Source: NIOZ-UU35 sp964344175 (GTDB lineage: Bacteria > Chloroflexota > Anaerolineae > Anaerolineales > UBA11858). From it: 22,481 bases of DNA. Shown here in pieces: positions 7,511 through 14,231 of this stretch (position 1 is its first letter; each line of letters starts with the position of its first letter). The DNA is taken from contig CAYFMI010000067.1 of the NCBI GenBank assembly GCA_964344175.1, positions 1 to 22,481 on the forward strand, written 5' to 3'. Made by a program: the position numbers and the translations under genes. A model generated the notes under the pieces. The model had not been told where the DNA came from and made no database searches. It saw only the letters and a program-made list of their open reading frames with translations.

Positions 7511-7610
7511 GGTTCATCTCCTTATGTACCATTAAAACTAACATTGAGGTGGCAATGTCTGGTAAATCCTGTTCTTATTTACTGGTCTCCTTGTGAAAAT
7601 GTGTCGTGAC

Positions 7611-8222
7611 CTAAACTGGCGGATAGATCACATTTTGTTCGGGGTCATCGATCATGTAGAGTACATAAACCCGGTTACCGATTTCCTGCGTTTTGGGGTT
7701 ATGTTTCCAGGTTATGGCCTGGCCTTCGAAGGTTTGGCCGTGCGCATCGAAGGTGTAGACAACGGCCCAGGGGTTGCGCCCGTTAACGCTGATGCTGTAA
7801 TCTCGGAAAATATCGACGACCTCGCCAATGGTGGCTTGCCCGTGTTCAAAGGGGCGGATTTTGCTTACCCCCTGGTGGATGCCAAAGTAAAGCATCCCTC
7901 CGCCCAGCAGGGTGAAGATTGTGCCCAGTCCGCCGCCAATGGCGATGAACATCCACATACCCGGAAGGGCCACGCCGAGGATGGTGAAGACGACCCCAAT
8001 CGGAAATCCAACCATCAGGAAAATGCTTCCAACCAGGGTAGTGGGGGCATTGGTGAACAGCATCCGGCGTTTGTAGCCTGCGGGCAGCTTGCGCGGCGGG
8101 AGCGGCGGCGCGGGACCGGGGTCGTCGCCAATCGGCGGGGAGAATGGCCCGCCGCATTTGCGACATTCAAGGGTGTTGGCAGAGGCGCGTTGTCCGCACC
8201 AGGGGCAGTGAATTGTGTTCAT
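7611..8222 (-). CDS. Zinc-ribbon membrane protein, DUF3592-like
   Basis: 203 residues from the ATG at 8222. The frame is open further upstream, but that part overlaps the preceding lipoprotein gene and reads like antisense, whereas MNTIHCPWCG is a typical start. Residues 6-24 hold two CxxC knuckles (CPWCG and CRKCGG), a zinc-ribbon. A Pro-rich linker is followed by two membrane segments (about 53-77 and 81-105) and a soluble domain (about 118-203) with VVYTFDAHGQTFEGQA, as in DUF3592-type proteins. Function is unknown; it may be an envelope sensor or scaffold. No Shine-Dalgarno sequence is visible. A TATAAT only 7 bases upstream suggests a leaderless transcript. It sits 28 bases downstream of the lipoprotein ending at 8251. 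Confidence 0.75.
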   Translation of the reverse strand: MNTIHCPWCGQRASANTLECRKCGGPFSPPIGDDPGPAPPLPPRKLPAGYKRRMLFTNAPTTLVGSIFLMVGFPIGVVFTILGVALPGMWMFIAIGGGLGTIFTLLGGGMLYFGIHQGVSKIRPFEHGQATIGEVVDIFRDYSISVNGRNPWAVVYTFDAHGQTFEGQAITWKHNPKTQEIGNRVYVLYMIDDPEQNVIYPPV

Positions 8223-8229
8223 AAGGCGT

Positions 8230-8235
8230 ATTATA
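8230..8235 (-). promoter_or_regulatory. TATAAT -10 box, probable leaderless promoter
   Basis: On the minus strand this is a perfect TATAAT. Its expected start point, about 7 bases downstream, falls on or beside the ATG at 8222, implying a leaderless mRNA for the zinc-ribbon gene. This fits the lack of a ribosome binding site there. No convincing -35 is seen. Confidence 0.45.
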
Positions 8236-8250
8236 CCGGGAAAGAATAAG

Positions 8251-9180
8251 CTACTCTTCCCAGGGGCAGGGGACGGGTTCGAGTACGGAGGCAGGCTGCG
8301 ACCCGATGCACATAAATTCAAGATGGCTCTCAACACGATCGCGGTTCTCCGGGCTGGGGTTTGTATCCACGCTGATTTCAGCAAGGTAATGCCCCGGTTG
8401 CTGTCGGAAGGTGTCATTCATATCGAAGCTCAAATCCAGCGGGTCGCCGCTGAGGGCCGCAGCCCAGCCATATAGCAGGTGCGAGGTGGTGTATTGGAAT
8501 CCGGTTCCCGCGCAAGCGCCCTGGACGAATTCCTCGGGGTTGGCCGATAAGATGAGTTCGAGGTTGCCGTCCTGTCGCGTTCCCATAACCTGGAAGTGAA
8601 AGTCCGTGCCTTCGATCTCGCCAGAACATTCTGGGGCGGGACTGAAGTCGATGGCGAGATCTTGATACGTCCCGCCGTTTGTGCTGAGGAAGTCATTCAG
8701 ATTGATGTTGTATTTGGCGGTTACGTCGCCGTGATTGCTGACAACCCAGCGCTGGTCGCCATCGGGAATAATCAGGACAACCGATTGTGCCGTAGCGCGC
8801 AGGTTCAAGCCCCACCAGAGTTTGATGCTTGAGCAATCGGGTGAATACCAGGGGTCAATACCGCAATCGCCATTCCCCGGGGTGCGATCCAGCTCAACTT
8901 CGGCGAAAACAACCCCGATCACCGGTTGAGCCTGGCTATCTGTTGCGGGTGCTTGCGACTCTTCTGAATTCACATCTGTTTCGTTGTCGCTTTCCGGCTG
9001 GGCAATCCCCGCGCAATCTTGGGGGCAAATTTCTGGGTTTTCGGGTCCGTCGCACACATTGTCGCCGCAGCGTTGCTCGGATGCGGGCGCGGGCGCATCC
9101 TCGTTAGCGCCGATTCCGCCGAGTGAACATGCCGTGGACAGTATGAGGCTGAGGGCAAGATAGAGAATAATGCGTTTCAT
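8251..9180 (-). CDS. Lipoprotein with CGDN-type Cys module, function unknown
   Basis: 309 residues. The lipoprotein signal ends in LSTAC (Cys18). An acidic, Ala/Pro-rich linker surrounds the module at residues 38-56 (CGDNVCDGPENPEICPQDC). The body from about 88 is a predicted beta-rich domain (VIGVVFAEVELDRTPGNGDC, IKLWWGLNLRATAQSVVLII, HYLAEISVDTNPSPENRD) with several further cysteines (for example CGIDPWYSPDC, PECSGE, QGACAG, MCIG, PCPW) that could form disulfides outside the cell. I do not recognise the domain. AGGAGA 7 bases before the ATG supports the start. It is co-directional with the 281-residue lipoprotein (50 bases between), so the two are probably one transcript. Confidence 0.75.
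   Translation of the reverse strand: MKRIILYLALSLILSTACSLGGIGANEDAPAPASEQRCGDNVCDGPENPEICPQDCAGIAQPESDNETDVNSEESQAPATDSQAQPVIGVVFAEVELDRTPGNGDCGIDPWYSPDCSSIKLWWGLNLRATAQSVVLIIPDGDQRWVVSNHGDVTAKYNINLNDFLSTNGGTYQDLAIDFSPAPECSGEIEGTDFHFQVMGTRQDGNLELILSANPEEFVQGACAGTGFQYTTSHLLYGWAAALSGDPLDLSFDMNDTFRQQPGHYLAEISVDTNPSPENRDRVESHLEFMCIGSQPASVLEPVPCPWEE
9013..9069 (-). other. Cys module 2 (C-x4-C-x8-C-x3-C)
   Basis: Encodes residues 38-56 of the 309-residue lipoprotein, with cysteines at 38, 43, 52 and 56. It has the same spacing and PEN core as the modules in both neighbouring secreted proteins. Confidence 0.7.
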
Positions 9181-9230
9181 GGGGGTCTCTCCTAATTCAA
9201 ATTTTGATTTGATGATGGGTTGATTTCACG

Positions 9231-10076
9231 CTAAGGGGTATTCAAGTCGGGCACGACGACATAGGACAAAGTTTCCTTCGGAATACTCACAAAATAGGTA
9301 GGCCCGGCAGGCTGCTGGTCGACCGTGTTGGTTTCGACGACATTGAGATGAATGGGGTTGGTCAGCCCTTGCATGAACCAGGTCGTCAGCACCGGGTAGG
9401 CCGCCGGATCACTAAATTCGCCCGGGCTGCCCTGGCAGGTCACAACCCCGCCGATTACCGCGTTCAGAGGGGCGGTCAGTTGGTAGCTCAATTCATCGGC
9501 GGCCTCGCCATCCTCCTGAATGCCATTCAGGATTAGCGCTGCAGCCAATTCAAAAGATACCGGTTCGAAGGCGCTCTCATTCAATTCCCACAGACAGGGT
9601 TCAGAGTCGAAATATAAATCTCGCAATTCGGTCAGGGCTATGGTGTTGCGTTGCTGCACGGCCTCGCCGCCCTCCGGCGGGAACCAGAGTTCGATCTGGT
9701 AGTCACCGGCATACTCAAAGGCGATCCCGCTGAAATCGCCCATCAAAGCCGTGTTGAGGGTCATATCGATGCTGCCGCCAAATGAGACATAGCGGAAGCC
9801 ACTCTCAAATTCTGAGGTTTCTTGTTGGGCAGGCTGCGCCTCGGGGGCTGGTGAATCTTCTTCTGTTGAACCCTGCTCGGGCAGGGTCAGCCCCCCCGCC
9901 GGGCAGTCCTCCGCACAATTTTGAGCATTCTCTGGTCCATCGCAGATGCCATCGCCGCAGCGGTTGTCACCTTGTGGGGGCGGCGTGGCCGAGGCCGAAT
10001 CTCCCCCCAGGCCGCTGAGTGTGCACCCCAAACTGACGATGAGAATTGTAAGAAGTGGTGTGATGAATTTCTGCAT
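9231..10076 (-). CDS. Lipoprotein with CGDG-type Cys module, function unknown
   Basis: 281 residues. The signal ends VSLGC (Cys18, lipobox). Residues 40-58 are CGDGICDGPENAQNCAEDC. A low-complexity acidic linker (about 60-88) is followed by a beta-rich C-terminal domain (FRYVSFGGSIDMTLNT, YQIELWFPPEGGE, TYFVSIPKETLSYVVV) that I cannot assign. The signal, module, linker and beta-domain order is the same as in the next gene (start at 9180), suggesting paralogous or functionally paired surface lipoproteins. AGGAGA 8 bases upstream fixes the ATG at 10076. A TATAAT at 10120-10125 is a likely promoter. The gene is divergent from the DUF364-like gene. Confidence 0.75.
   Translation of the reverse strand: MQKFITPLLTILIVSLGCTLSGLGGDSASATPPPQGDNRCGDGICDGPENAQNCAEDCPAGGLTLPEQGSTEEDSPAPEAQPAQQETSEFESGFRYVSFGGSIDMTLNTALMGDFSGIAFEYAGDYQIELWFPPEGGEAVQQRNTIALTELRDLYFDSEPCLWELNESAFEPVSFELAAALILNGIQEDGEAADELSYQLTAPLNAVIGGVVTCQGSPGEFSDPAAYPVLTTWFMQGLTNPIHLNVVETNTVDQQPAGPTYFVSIPKETLSYVVVPDLNTP
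9903..9959 (-). other. Cys module 3 (C-x4-C-x8-C-x3-C)
   Basis: Encodes residues 40-58 of the 281-residue lipoprotein, with cysteines at 40, 45, 54 and 58. It is the third copy of the module within 2.7 kb. Confidence 0.7.
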
Positions 10077-10119
10077 GGTGGTTCTCCTGGTTGTGGGTTA
10101 ATCTGGCTTTCTAAACCCC

Positions 10120-10125
10120 ATTATA
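10120..10125 (-). promoter_or_regulatory. TATAAT -10 box for the lipoprotein operon
   Basis: A perfect TATAAT on the minus strand, 44 bases upstream of the ATG at 10076, implying a leader of about 37 bases with the AGGAGA ribosome site. The -35 region is poor. It is the left-facing half of a divergent promoter region (10077-10250). Confidence 0.45.
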
Positions 10126-10206
10126 GACCAGGGTTGTAACCACGCGGTAAAGAAATCTTTTAGATTTTGTTAGGTTTGAAGGCTGCGTGTATGCATGGGG
10201 AAATGC

Positions 10207-10212
10207 TACAAT
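10207..10212 (+). promoter_or_regulatory. TACAAT -10-like box for the DUF364-like gene
   Basis: TACAAT lies 39 bases upstream of the TTG start at 10251, giving a leader of about 32 bases. The hexamer 17 bases upstream (tgcgtg) is a weak -35. It lies within the upstream open frame, which argues against the longer ATG start at 10167. Confidence 0.35.
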
Positions 10213-10238
10213 ATGGGCGAACAGCAAACGCAGAGCAT

Positions 10239-10244
10239 GGAGAG
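10239..10244 (+). promoter_or_regulatory. Ribosome binding site deciding a TTG start
   Basis: GGAGAG, 6 bases before TTG at 10251. No comparable site precedes the ATGs in frame upstream, so this site selects TTG as the start codon. Confidence 0.55.
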
Positions 10245-10250
10245 ATAGCC

Positions 10251-10991
10251 TTGAAGCTACTTGACGAAATTTTGGCGACCGCGCCAGAAGGCAATTTGGT
10301 AGATGTTTGTATGGGGATGAACTGGACGGCGGCGGTAGTGGAGGCGGATGGGCAGCGCCGCTGTGGGTTGGCGGCCACCCTGAGTGGGTTTCACGAACAT
10401 TCAGGCCGACCGCAGGTCCCCCGGGCCGGGGAGCTGGTGGGGCGTGCCACCTCAGAGCTGGTTGCCGCACTTAGTCAGCCGGGCGCGCCTTTGATGAGCC
10501 TGGCAATGGCTACGTTGAATGCCCTGCTCCCACCGCCCCCGCTTTGGAGCGAGCAAAATGCCCTGGAATTGATCGCCGCCCGCGGGAGCGGAAAACGTGT
10601 TGCTCTTGTGGGACACTTTCCCTTTGTGGAGACCCTGCGCGAGCGGGTGGAAAATTTAGCCGTCATTGACCAACACCCTCTAGAAGGCGACTACCCTGCC
10701 GAGGCGGCTCCCGAAATCTTGCCCCAGGCAGCGTTTATTGCTATGACCGGAATGGTCTTGATGAATGGAACATATGATGCGTTGATGCAATTGCGCGCCC
10801 CCGGAGCGCAGGTCATGCTGCTGGGGCCAAGCACACCGCTCAGCCCGGTATTGTTTGACGATGGTGTAAATATTCTGGCAGGCGCCCTGGTTGAAGATAT
10901 CGAAGCCGTCTTACGCACGGTCAGTCAGGGAGGCAATTTCCGTCAGATACACCGCGCCGGTGTGCGTTTGATTACCGTCAGCCGATCATAA
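10251..10991 (+). CDS. DUF4213/DUF364-type Rossmann-like protein
   Basis: 246 residues if started at TTG 10251, which has GGAGAG at good spacing. The frame is open to an ATG at 10167, but the extra 28 residues overlap the promoter region and look non-coding. The N terminus (KLLDEILATAPEG, then VCMGMNWTAAVV) fits the enolase-like DUF4213 part. The C-terminal half has GKRVALVGHFPFVETLRE, a strand then FIAMTGMVLMNGTYDALMQL, and VMLLGPSTPLSPVLFDDGVNILAGALVED, as in DUF364 proteins (putative heavy-metal or chelator-related Rossmann domain). Relatives often sit near metal transport or cofactor genes; here the gene is isolated and divergent from lipoprotein genes, so no pathway can be inferred. It is closed by the shared terminator at 10994-11020. 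Confidence 0.75.
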   Translation: MKLLDEILATAPEGNLVDVCMGMNWTAAVVEADGQRRCGLAATLSGFHEHSGRPQVPRAGELVGRATSELVAALSQPGAPLMSLAMATLNALLPPPPLWSEQNALELIAARGSGKRVALVGHFPFVETLRERVENLAVIDQHPLEGDYPAEAAPEILPQAAFIAMTGMVLMNGTYDALMQLRAPGAQVMLLGPSTPLSPVLFDDGVNILAGALVEDIEAVLRTVSQGGNFRQIHRAGVRLITVSRS

Positions 10992-10993
10992 AA

Positions 10994-11020
10994 AGCCTGT
11001 CACTTGTGAGGTAGCAGGCT
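10994..11020. terminator. Bidirectional terminator between the DUF364-like gene and rocD
   Basis: Arms agcctg (10994-10999) and caggct (11015-11020) pair, with a smaller cac/gtg pairing inside. On the plus strand cttttg follows; on the minus strand a run of five T's follows. It lies between two convergent genes with stops at 10991 and 11029, so it can serve both. Confidence 0.6.
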
Positions 11021-11028
11021 CTTTTGTG

Positions 11029-12231
11029 TTAGGCTGTTAGCACCGGTTCAATCTGCTCCAACGCCCAGTCGATGTCTTCCTTTTGGATGACTAACGGCGG
11101 GGCAAAGCGGATAACGTGGTCGTGGGTTTCTTTGCAGAGCAGGCCGCGCTGCATCAGCGCCTCGCAGAAGCGCCGCGCCCCGCCAGCTTCTTGGTGTAGT
11201 TCCACACCGATAAGCAGGCCCTTGCCGCGCACTTCCTTAACGTAGGGGCTATCAATCTCCCCCAGGCTGCTCATCAGGTAATTGCCCATTTTGGCGGCAT
11301 TCTCGATCATACCTTCCTCGACCAGTACTTTCAAGGCCATGCGCGCCACTGCCGCGCCCAGGGGGTTGCCGCCGAAGGTGCTGCCGTGATCGCCGGGCTG
11401 GAAGGTTCCCAACACTTCTTTATTCGAAAGCACCGCCGAGACCGGGTAAAAGCCGCCGGAGAGGGCTTTGCCAATCAGGGTCAGGTCGGCCTCGACGCCG
11501 TCATGTTCTTCGGCCAGCATTTTGCCCGTGCGCCCCAGGCCGGTCTGAATTTCATCGGTAATCATGGCGATGTTGTGCTCGCTGCAGATGCGGCGCACCT
11601 CGCGCAAGTAGCCTTCCGGGGGGACAATGATCCCGGCTTCGCCCTGGATGGGTTCCAGCAGGAAGGCGACTGTGTTGGGGGTGATGGCCTGCTCCAGCGC
11701 CCTGACATCGCCGTAGGGGATGATCTTGAAGCCCGGCGTGAACGGCCCGAAGCCGTCGCGGTATTGCGCCTCAGTGCTGAAGCCCACAATTGTGACCGTT
11801 CGGCCGTGGAAGTTGTTCTCGCAGACGATGATCTCGGCCTGGCCCTCCGGAACATCTTTCTCGTAGTAGCCCCACTTGCGGGCTGCTTTGATGGCCGACT
11901 CAACCGCTTCCGCTCCGCTGTTCATCGGCAGCGCCATTGTCGAATTGGTCAACTCGCACAACTCCTGATAGAACAGTCCCAGCTGATCGTTGTGGAAGGC
12001 GCGCGAGGTCAAGGTCAGCTTGTCAATTTGTTCTTTCATCACCGCGGCAATGCGCGGGTGGCAGTGTCCCTGGTTAACGGCAGAGTAGGCCGAGAGAAAA
12101 TCGAGATAGCGCTTGTCATCTACATCCCAAACCCAAATGCCTTCCCCGTGGGTTAAGACGACATCCAGCGGTTTGTAATTGGTCGCGCCGTAGCGGTGTT
12201 CCAGTTGAACTAAATCTTGGGAAGTATACAT
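11029..12231 (-). CDS. rocD: Ornithine aminotransferase
   Basis: 400 residues, full length for the family. This class-III PLP aminotransferase converts ornithine and 2-oxoglutarate to glutamate-5-semialdehyde (pyrroline-5-carboxylate) and glutamate, in the cytosol, linking arginine/ornithine breakdown to proline and glutamate. It starts with the typical region RYGATNYKPLDVVLTHGEG and YLDFLSAYSAVNQGHCHP. PLP-site elements are SGAEAVE (105-111), NNFHGRT (139-145), the Asp of ITDEIQTGLGRTGK (Asp226) and the Schiff-base Lys255 in LIGKALSGGFYPVSA. The ending VIRFAPPLVIQKEDID is usual. GGAG about 10 bases upstream supports the ATG. It is the last gene of a run with the membrane protein (26 bases between) and the metallopeptidase. 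A functional link to those two is not evident. Confidence 0.95.
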   Translation of the reverse strand: MYTSQDLVQLEHRYGATNYKPLDVVLTHGEGIWVWDVDDKRYLDFLSAYSAVNQGHCHPRIAAVMKEQIDKLTLTSRAFHNDQLGLFYQELCELTNSTMALPMNSGAEAVESAIKAARKWGYYEKDVPEGQAEIIVCENNFHGRTVTIVGFSTEAQYRDGFGPFTPGFKIIPYGDVRALEQAITPNTVAFLLEPIQGEAGIIVPPEGYLREVRRICSEHNIAMITDEIQTGLGRTGKMLAEEHDGVEADLTLIGKALSGGFYPVSAVLSNKEVLGTFQPGDHGSTFGGNPLGAAVARMALKVLVEEGMIENAAKMGNYLMSSLGEIDSPYVKEVRGKGLLIGVELHQEAGGARRFCEALMQRGLLCKETHDHVIRFAPPLVIQKEDIDWALEQIEPVLTA

Positions 12232-12257
12232 TTATAATTCTCCAGTGATGAATGAGA

Positions 12258-13394
12258 TCAGGCTTCACTAAACCGGCGTAGCGCGCCTTCGAAACTGTAT
12301 TTTCTCTTCTTTTCCCAAAAAATCAAGATACCGTAAAAAAGGATGATGAATAGGGCGGCCAACAGCAAGGCCATCGGCGTGCTGATGGCGTCTCCGTAGT
12401 ACCACCAGATGTCACTCCGCCCTTCCCATAAGGCTGCCAGATACAGCGGCCAGACATGAACGGCATGATGCAAGATATAGGTGGTCAGGGAAAAGCGACT
12501 GTATCTGCGCCAGAACGGCAGCATGAAGCCGTGCCTGGGCTTTTGGCTGTTGTCGAAATGGCGGTATAGGCCCCAAAACGCCAGGATGACAATGCCCATC
12601 GCCGCGCTCACAAAGGTGGTTGAGGCCGGGTAAAAAGTGATCTCGCCGAGATAGGCTTCCCAAAACGGGTTCCCCGATGGTAGCAGTAGACCGCCGGTTA
12701 ATGCGTATCCGATCAAGATCAACCCCGCGGCGGGCAACCTCCAGCCGGTGAATTGACTGCCGTCTGCGTTGCTCGAATAATATTTGCCGAGGGCTAGCCC
12801 AAGCAGGGGGAAGCTGATCCAGGGCAAGAGGGGAAAATAACCCTCCAGCAAAAAGCCCATGATGACATCGCGCACGGTGAAGTCGTACAGGTATTCGCTG
12901 CCCTGCCAATGCGCAGCGTACCCCGAGGCGGATCGCAGCCAGGGGCTGATGAGCAAAACGAAAATGATGGTTGTGAAAATCCAGCGAGAAGAGAGATGGC
13001 GGAATAAGTAGACGATAATTGTGGCTGCGCCCAGAAAGGTGAGAATATCCCAGTCGAAGACTGATACAGGCAGCCAGATGAAGGTTGCGAAAGCCAGCCC
13101 GCTGACGAAGAGAAATACCCCCCGCCGAAAGGTGGTCTTCCGCAGCCGGGTTTCGGGGATGCCGCGCTGGGTTTCGCGCATCAGCCAGAGCCATAAACTG
13201 AATCCCACCAGAAACGAGAATATCGGCGCGGGGATCATTCCCAGGATTGTCGAAAGATCGTAAAGCCCCGCCGCGGCCGATTGGCGCGGCGAGAGATTAC
13301 TGACGAAATGCACCTGGATCATCAATAGGATGGCGATGGCGCGTAGAATATCAATGGAGATCAGATAGCGACCGGTCTGAGTGTCTGATTTCAT
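12258..13394 (-). CDS. Multi-pass membrane acyltransferase-like protein (DUF1624/HGSNAT or DUF418 type)
   Basis: 378 residues from the ATG at 13394, which follows the preceding gene's TAA by 5 bases and has AGGTAA upstream. A 16-residue longer reading would overlap that gene. About ten hydrophobic segments run from residue 12 to 360. The opening RYLISIDILRAIAILLMIQVHF matches the signature first helix of membrane acyltransferase-type families (R..DilRa.AillM...H), in which a membrane-embedded His takes part in acyl transfer from acyl-CoA to an extracytoplasmic acceptor. The C-terminal part has RFSLTTYILHHAVHVWPL, like DUF418/DUF1624 proteins. Substrate unknown; sugar or cell-surface acylation is an inference. 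It is translationally coupled to the metallopeptidase upstream. Confidence 0.75.
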   Translation of the reverse strand: MKSDTQTGRYLISIDILRAIAILLMIQVHFVSNLSPRQSAAAGLYDLSTILGMIPAPIFSFLVGFSLWLWLMRETQRGIPETRLRKTTFRRGVFLFVSGLAFATFIWLPVSVFDWDILTFLGAATIIVYLFRHLSSRWIFTTIIFVLLISPWLRSASGYAAHWQGSEYLYDFTVRDVIMGFLLEGYFPLLPWISFPLLGLALGKYYSSNADGSQFTGWRLPAAGLILIGYALTGGLLLPSGNPFWEAYLGEITFYPASTTFVSAAMGIVILAFWGLYRHFDNSQKPRHGFMLPFWRRYSRFSLTTYILHHAVHVWPLYLAALWEGRSDIWWYYGDAISTPMALLLAALFIILFYGILIFWEKKRKYSFEGALRRFSEA

Positions 13395-13399
13395 TGACT

Positions 13400-14095
13400 T
13401 TACCTGCGACGGCCTCCCAACCCGGATACAAGCGACACCCAATAGAGTAGTTGCAGTATGGCAGTGAACAAGGCGGCAACGTAGGTCAGCGCGGCAGCGT
13501 TAAGCACGGCGTTGACGCCGCGCTGCTCTTCCTCGGTGCGGATCAGCCCCGAGGTGGTCAGCAGCGCTTTTGCGCGGGCGGAGGCGTTCAACTCTACGGG
13601 CAGTGTTGCCAGCGCAAAGAGTACCCCGCCGGAGAAGACCGCCACGCCCAGCCAGGCCAGATCTACAATACGCAGGAACAGACCAACCATAATCAGAATC
13701 CAACCCAGGTACGAGCCAATATTGACAACCGGCACGAGCATCGAGCGGAAGCGCAGGGGAAAGTATTCTTCCTGGTCTTGAGCGGCATGGCCGAGTTCGT
13801 GGGCGGCAATCGCCAGCGAAGCCACCGAGTTGCCCTGGTAAACGCCCTGTGAAAGGCGCAGCGTTTTACTGCGCGGGTCGTAGTGATCGGTGAGTTTGCC
13901 GCGCGTGCCCTGGATTTCGACATCGTACAAACCGGCATGGCGCATCAGGCGGGCGGCGGCCTCGCCGCCGCTGATGTGGCTGCTGGCCTGAACGCGCCCC
14001 CATTTTTTGTAGGTTGAGTTGACGTACAGTTGCGCCAGCATGGTCAGAATAAAGGCAGGCGCCATGAAGAGCAGGTAGGTGGGGTTATAGAACAT
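13400..14095 (-). CDS. YugP-like neutral zinc metallopeptidase (Zn_peptidase_2 family)
   Basis: 231 residues. A membrane anchor lies at about residues 5-25, followed by a cytosolic/peripheral domain with SGGEAAARLMRHAGL and KLTDHYDPRSKTLRLS. The zinc motif HELGH is at residues 99-103 in IAAHELGHAAQD, and a possible third ligand, Glu168, sits in LPVELNASARAKALL. Further membrane segments are at about 120-165 and 194-222. This order is that of YugP-type putative membrane zinc proteases (PF04298), whose substrate is unknown. GAGGA 8 bases upstream supports the ATG. Its TAA is 5 bases from the next start, so it heads the three-gene run to rocD. The MITE-like hairpin at 14142-14194 lies upstream and could insulate it from the S41 gene. 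Confidence 0.9.
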   Translation of the reverse strand: MFYNPTYLLFMAPAFILTMLAQLYVNSTYKKWGRVQASSHISGGEAAARLMRHAGLYDVEIQGTRGKLTDHYDPRSKTLRLSQGVYQGNSVASLAIAAHELGHAAQDQEEYFPLRFRSMLVPVVNIGSYLGWILIMVGLFLRIVDLAWLGVAVFSGGVLFALATLPVELNASARAKALLTTSGLIRTEEEQRGVNAVLNAAALTYVAALFTAILQLLYWVSLVSGLGGRRR

Positions 14096-14113
14096 GGATA
14101 TTCCTCACTAGTA

Positions 14114-14221
14114 GGAGTTATGCACTTGCGAGTAGAAAACTCGAAAAATAGGGGTGTGTGAGGTGCGAAGCACCTCACACACCCCTATTTTTCGGTAAAT
14201 TTTTAACGAACTGCGAAAGTC
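14114..14221. repeat. MITE-like repeat, copy 1, with a perfect 25-bp hairpin
   Basis: The ends are related inverted repeats: ggagttatgcacttgcga (14114-14131) at the left and aacgaactgcgaaagtc (14205-14221) at the right, inverted to gactttcgcagttcg. The centre is a perfect 25-base palindrome (arms 14142-14166 and 14170-14194, loop gaa). A second, shorter copy in the same orientation is at 15805-15876. The hairpin lies just past the S41 stop (14232) and may also stop its transcription. Confidence 0.65.
14142..14194. terminator. 25-bp perfect stem-loop downstream of the S41 peptidase gene
   Basis: The arms are exact reverse complements with a 3-base loop. On the minus strand (the direction of the S41 gene) the right arm ends in a short T-run. 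It would be a very stable RNA hairpin, plausible as a terminator supplied by the repeat element. Confidence 0.5.
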
Positions 14222-14231
14222 AAAGATGCCG

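Noticed and set aside
8223..8417. 65-residue N-terminal extension of the zinc-ribbon protein
   Set aside because: It overlaps the end of the 8251-9180 lipoprotein gene and reads as an antisense frame.
10167..10250. ATG start for the DUF364-like gene
   Set aside because: There is no ribosome site, and the added residues cover a probable promoter. TTG at 10251 is preceded by GGAGAG.
11386..12156. 256-codon plus-strand frame
   Set aside because: It is antisense to the unmistakable rocD.
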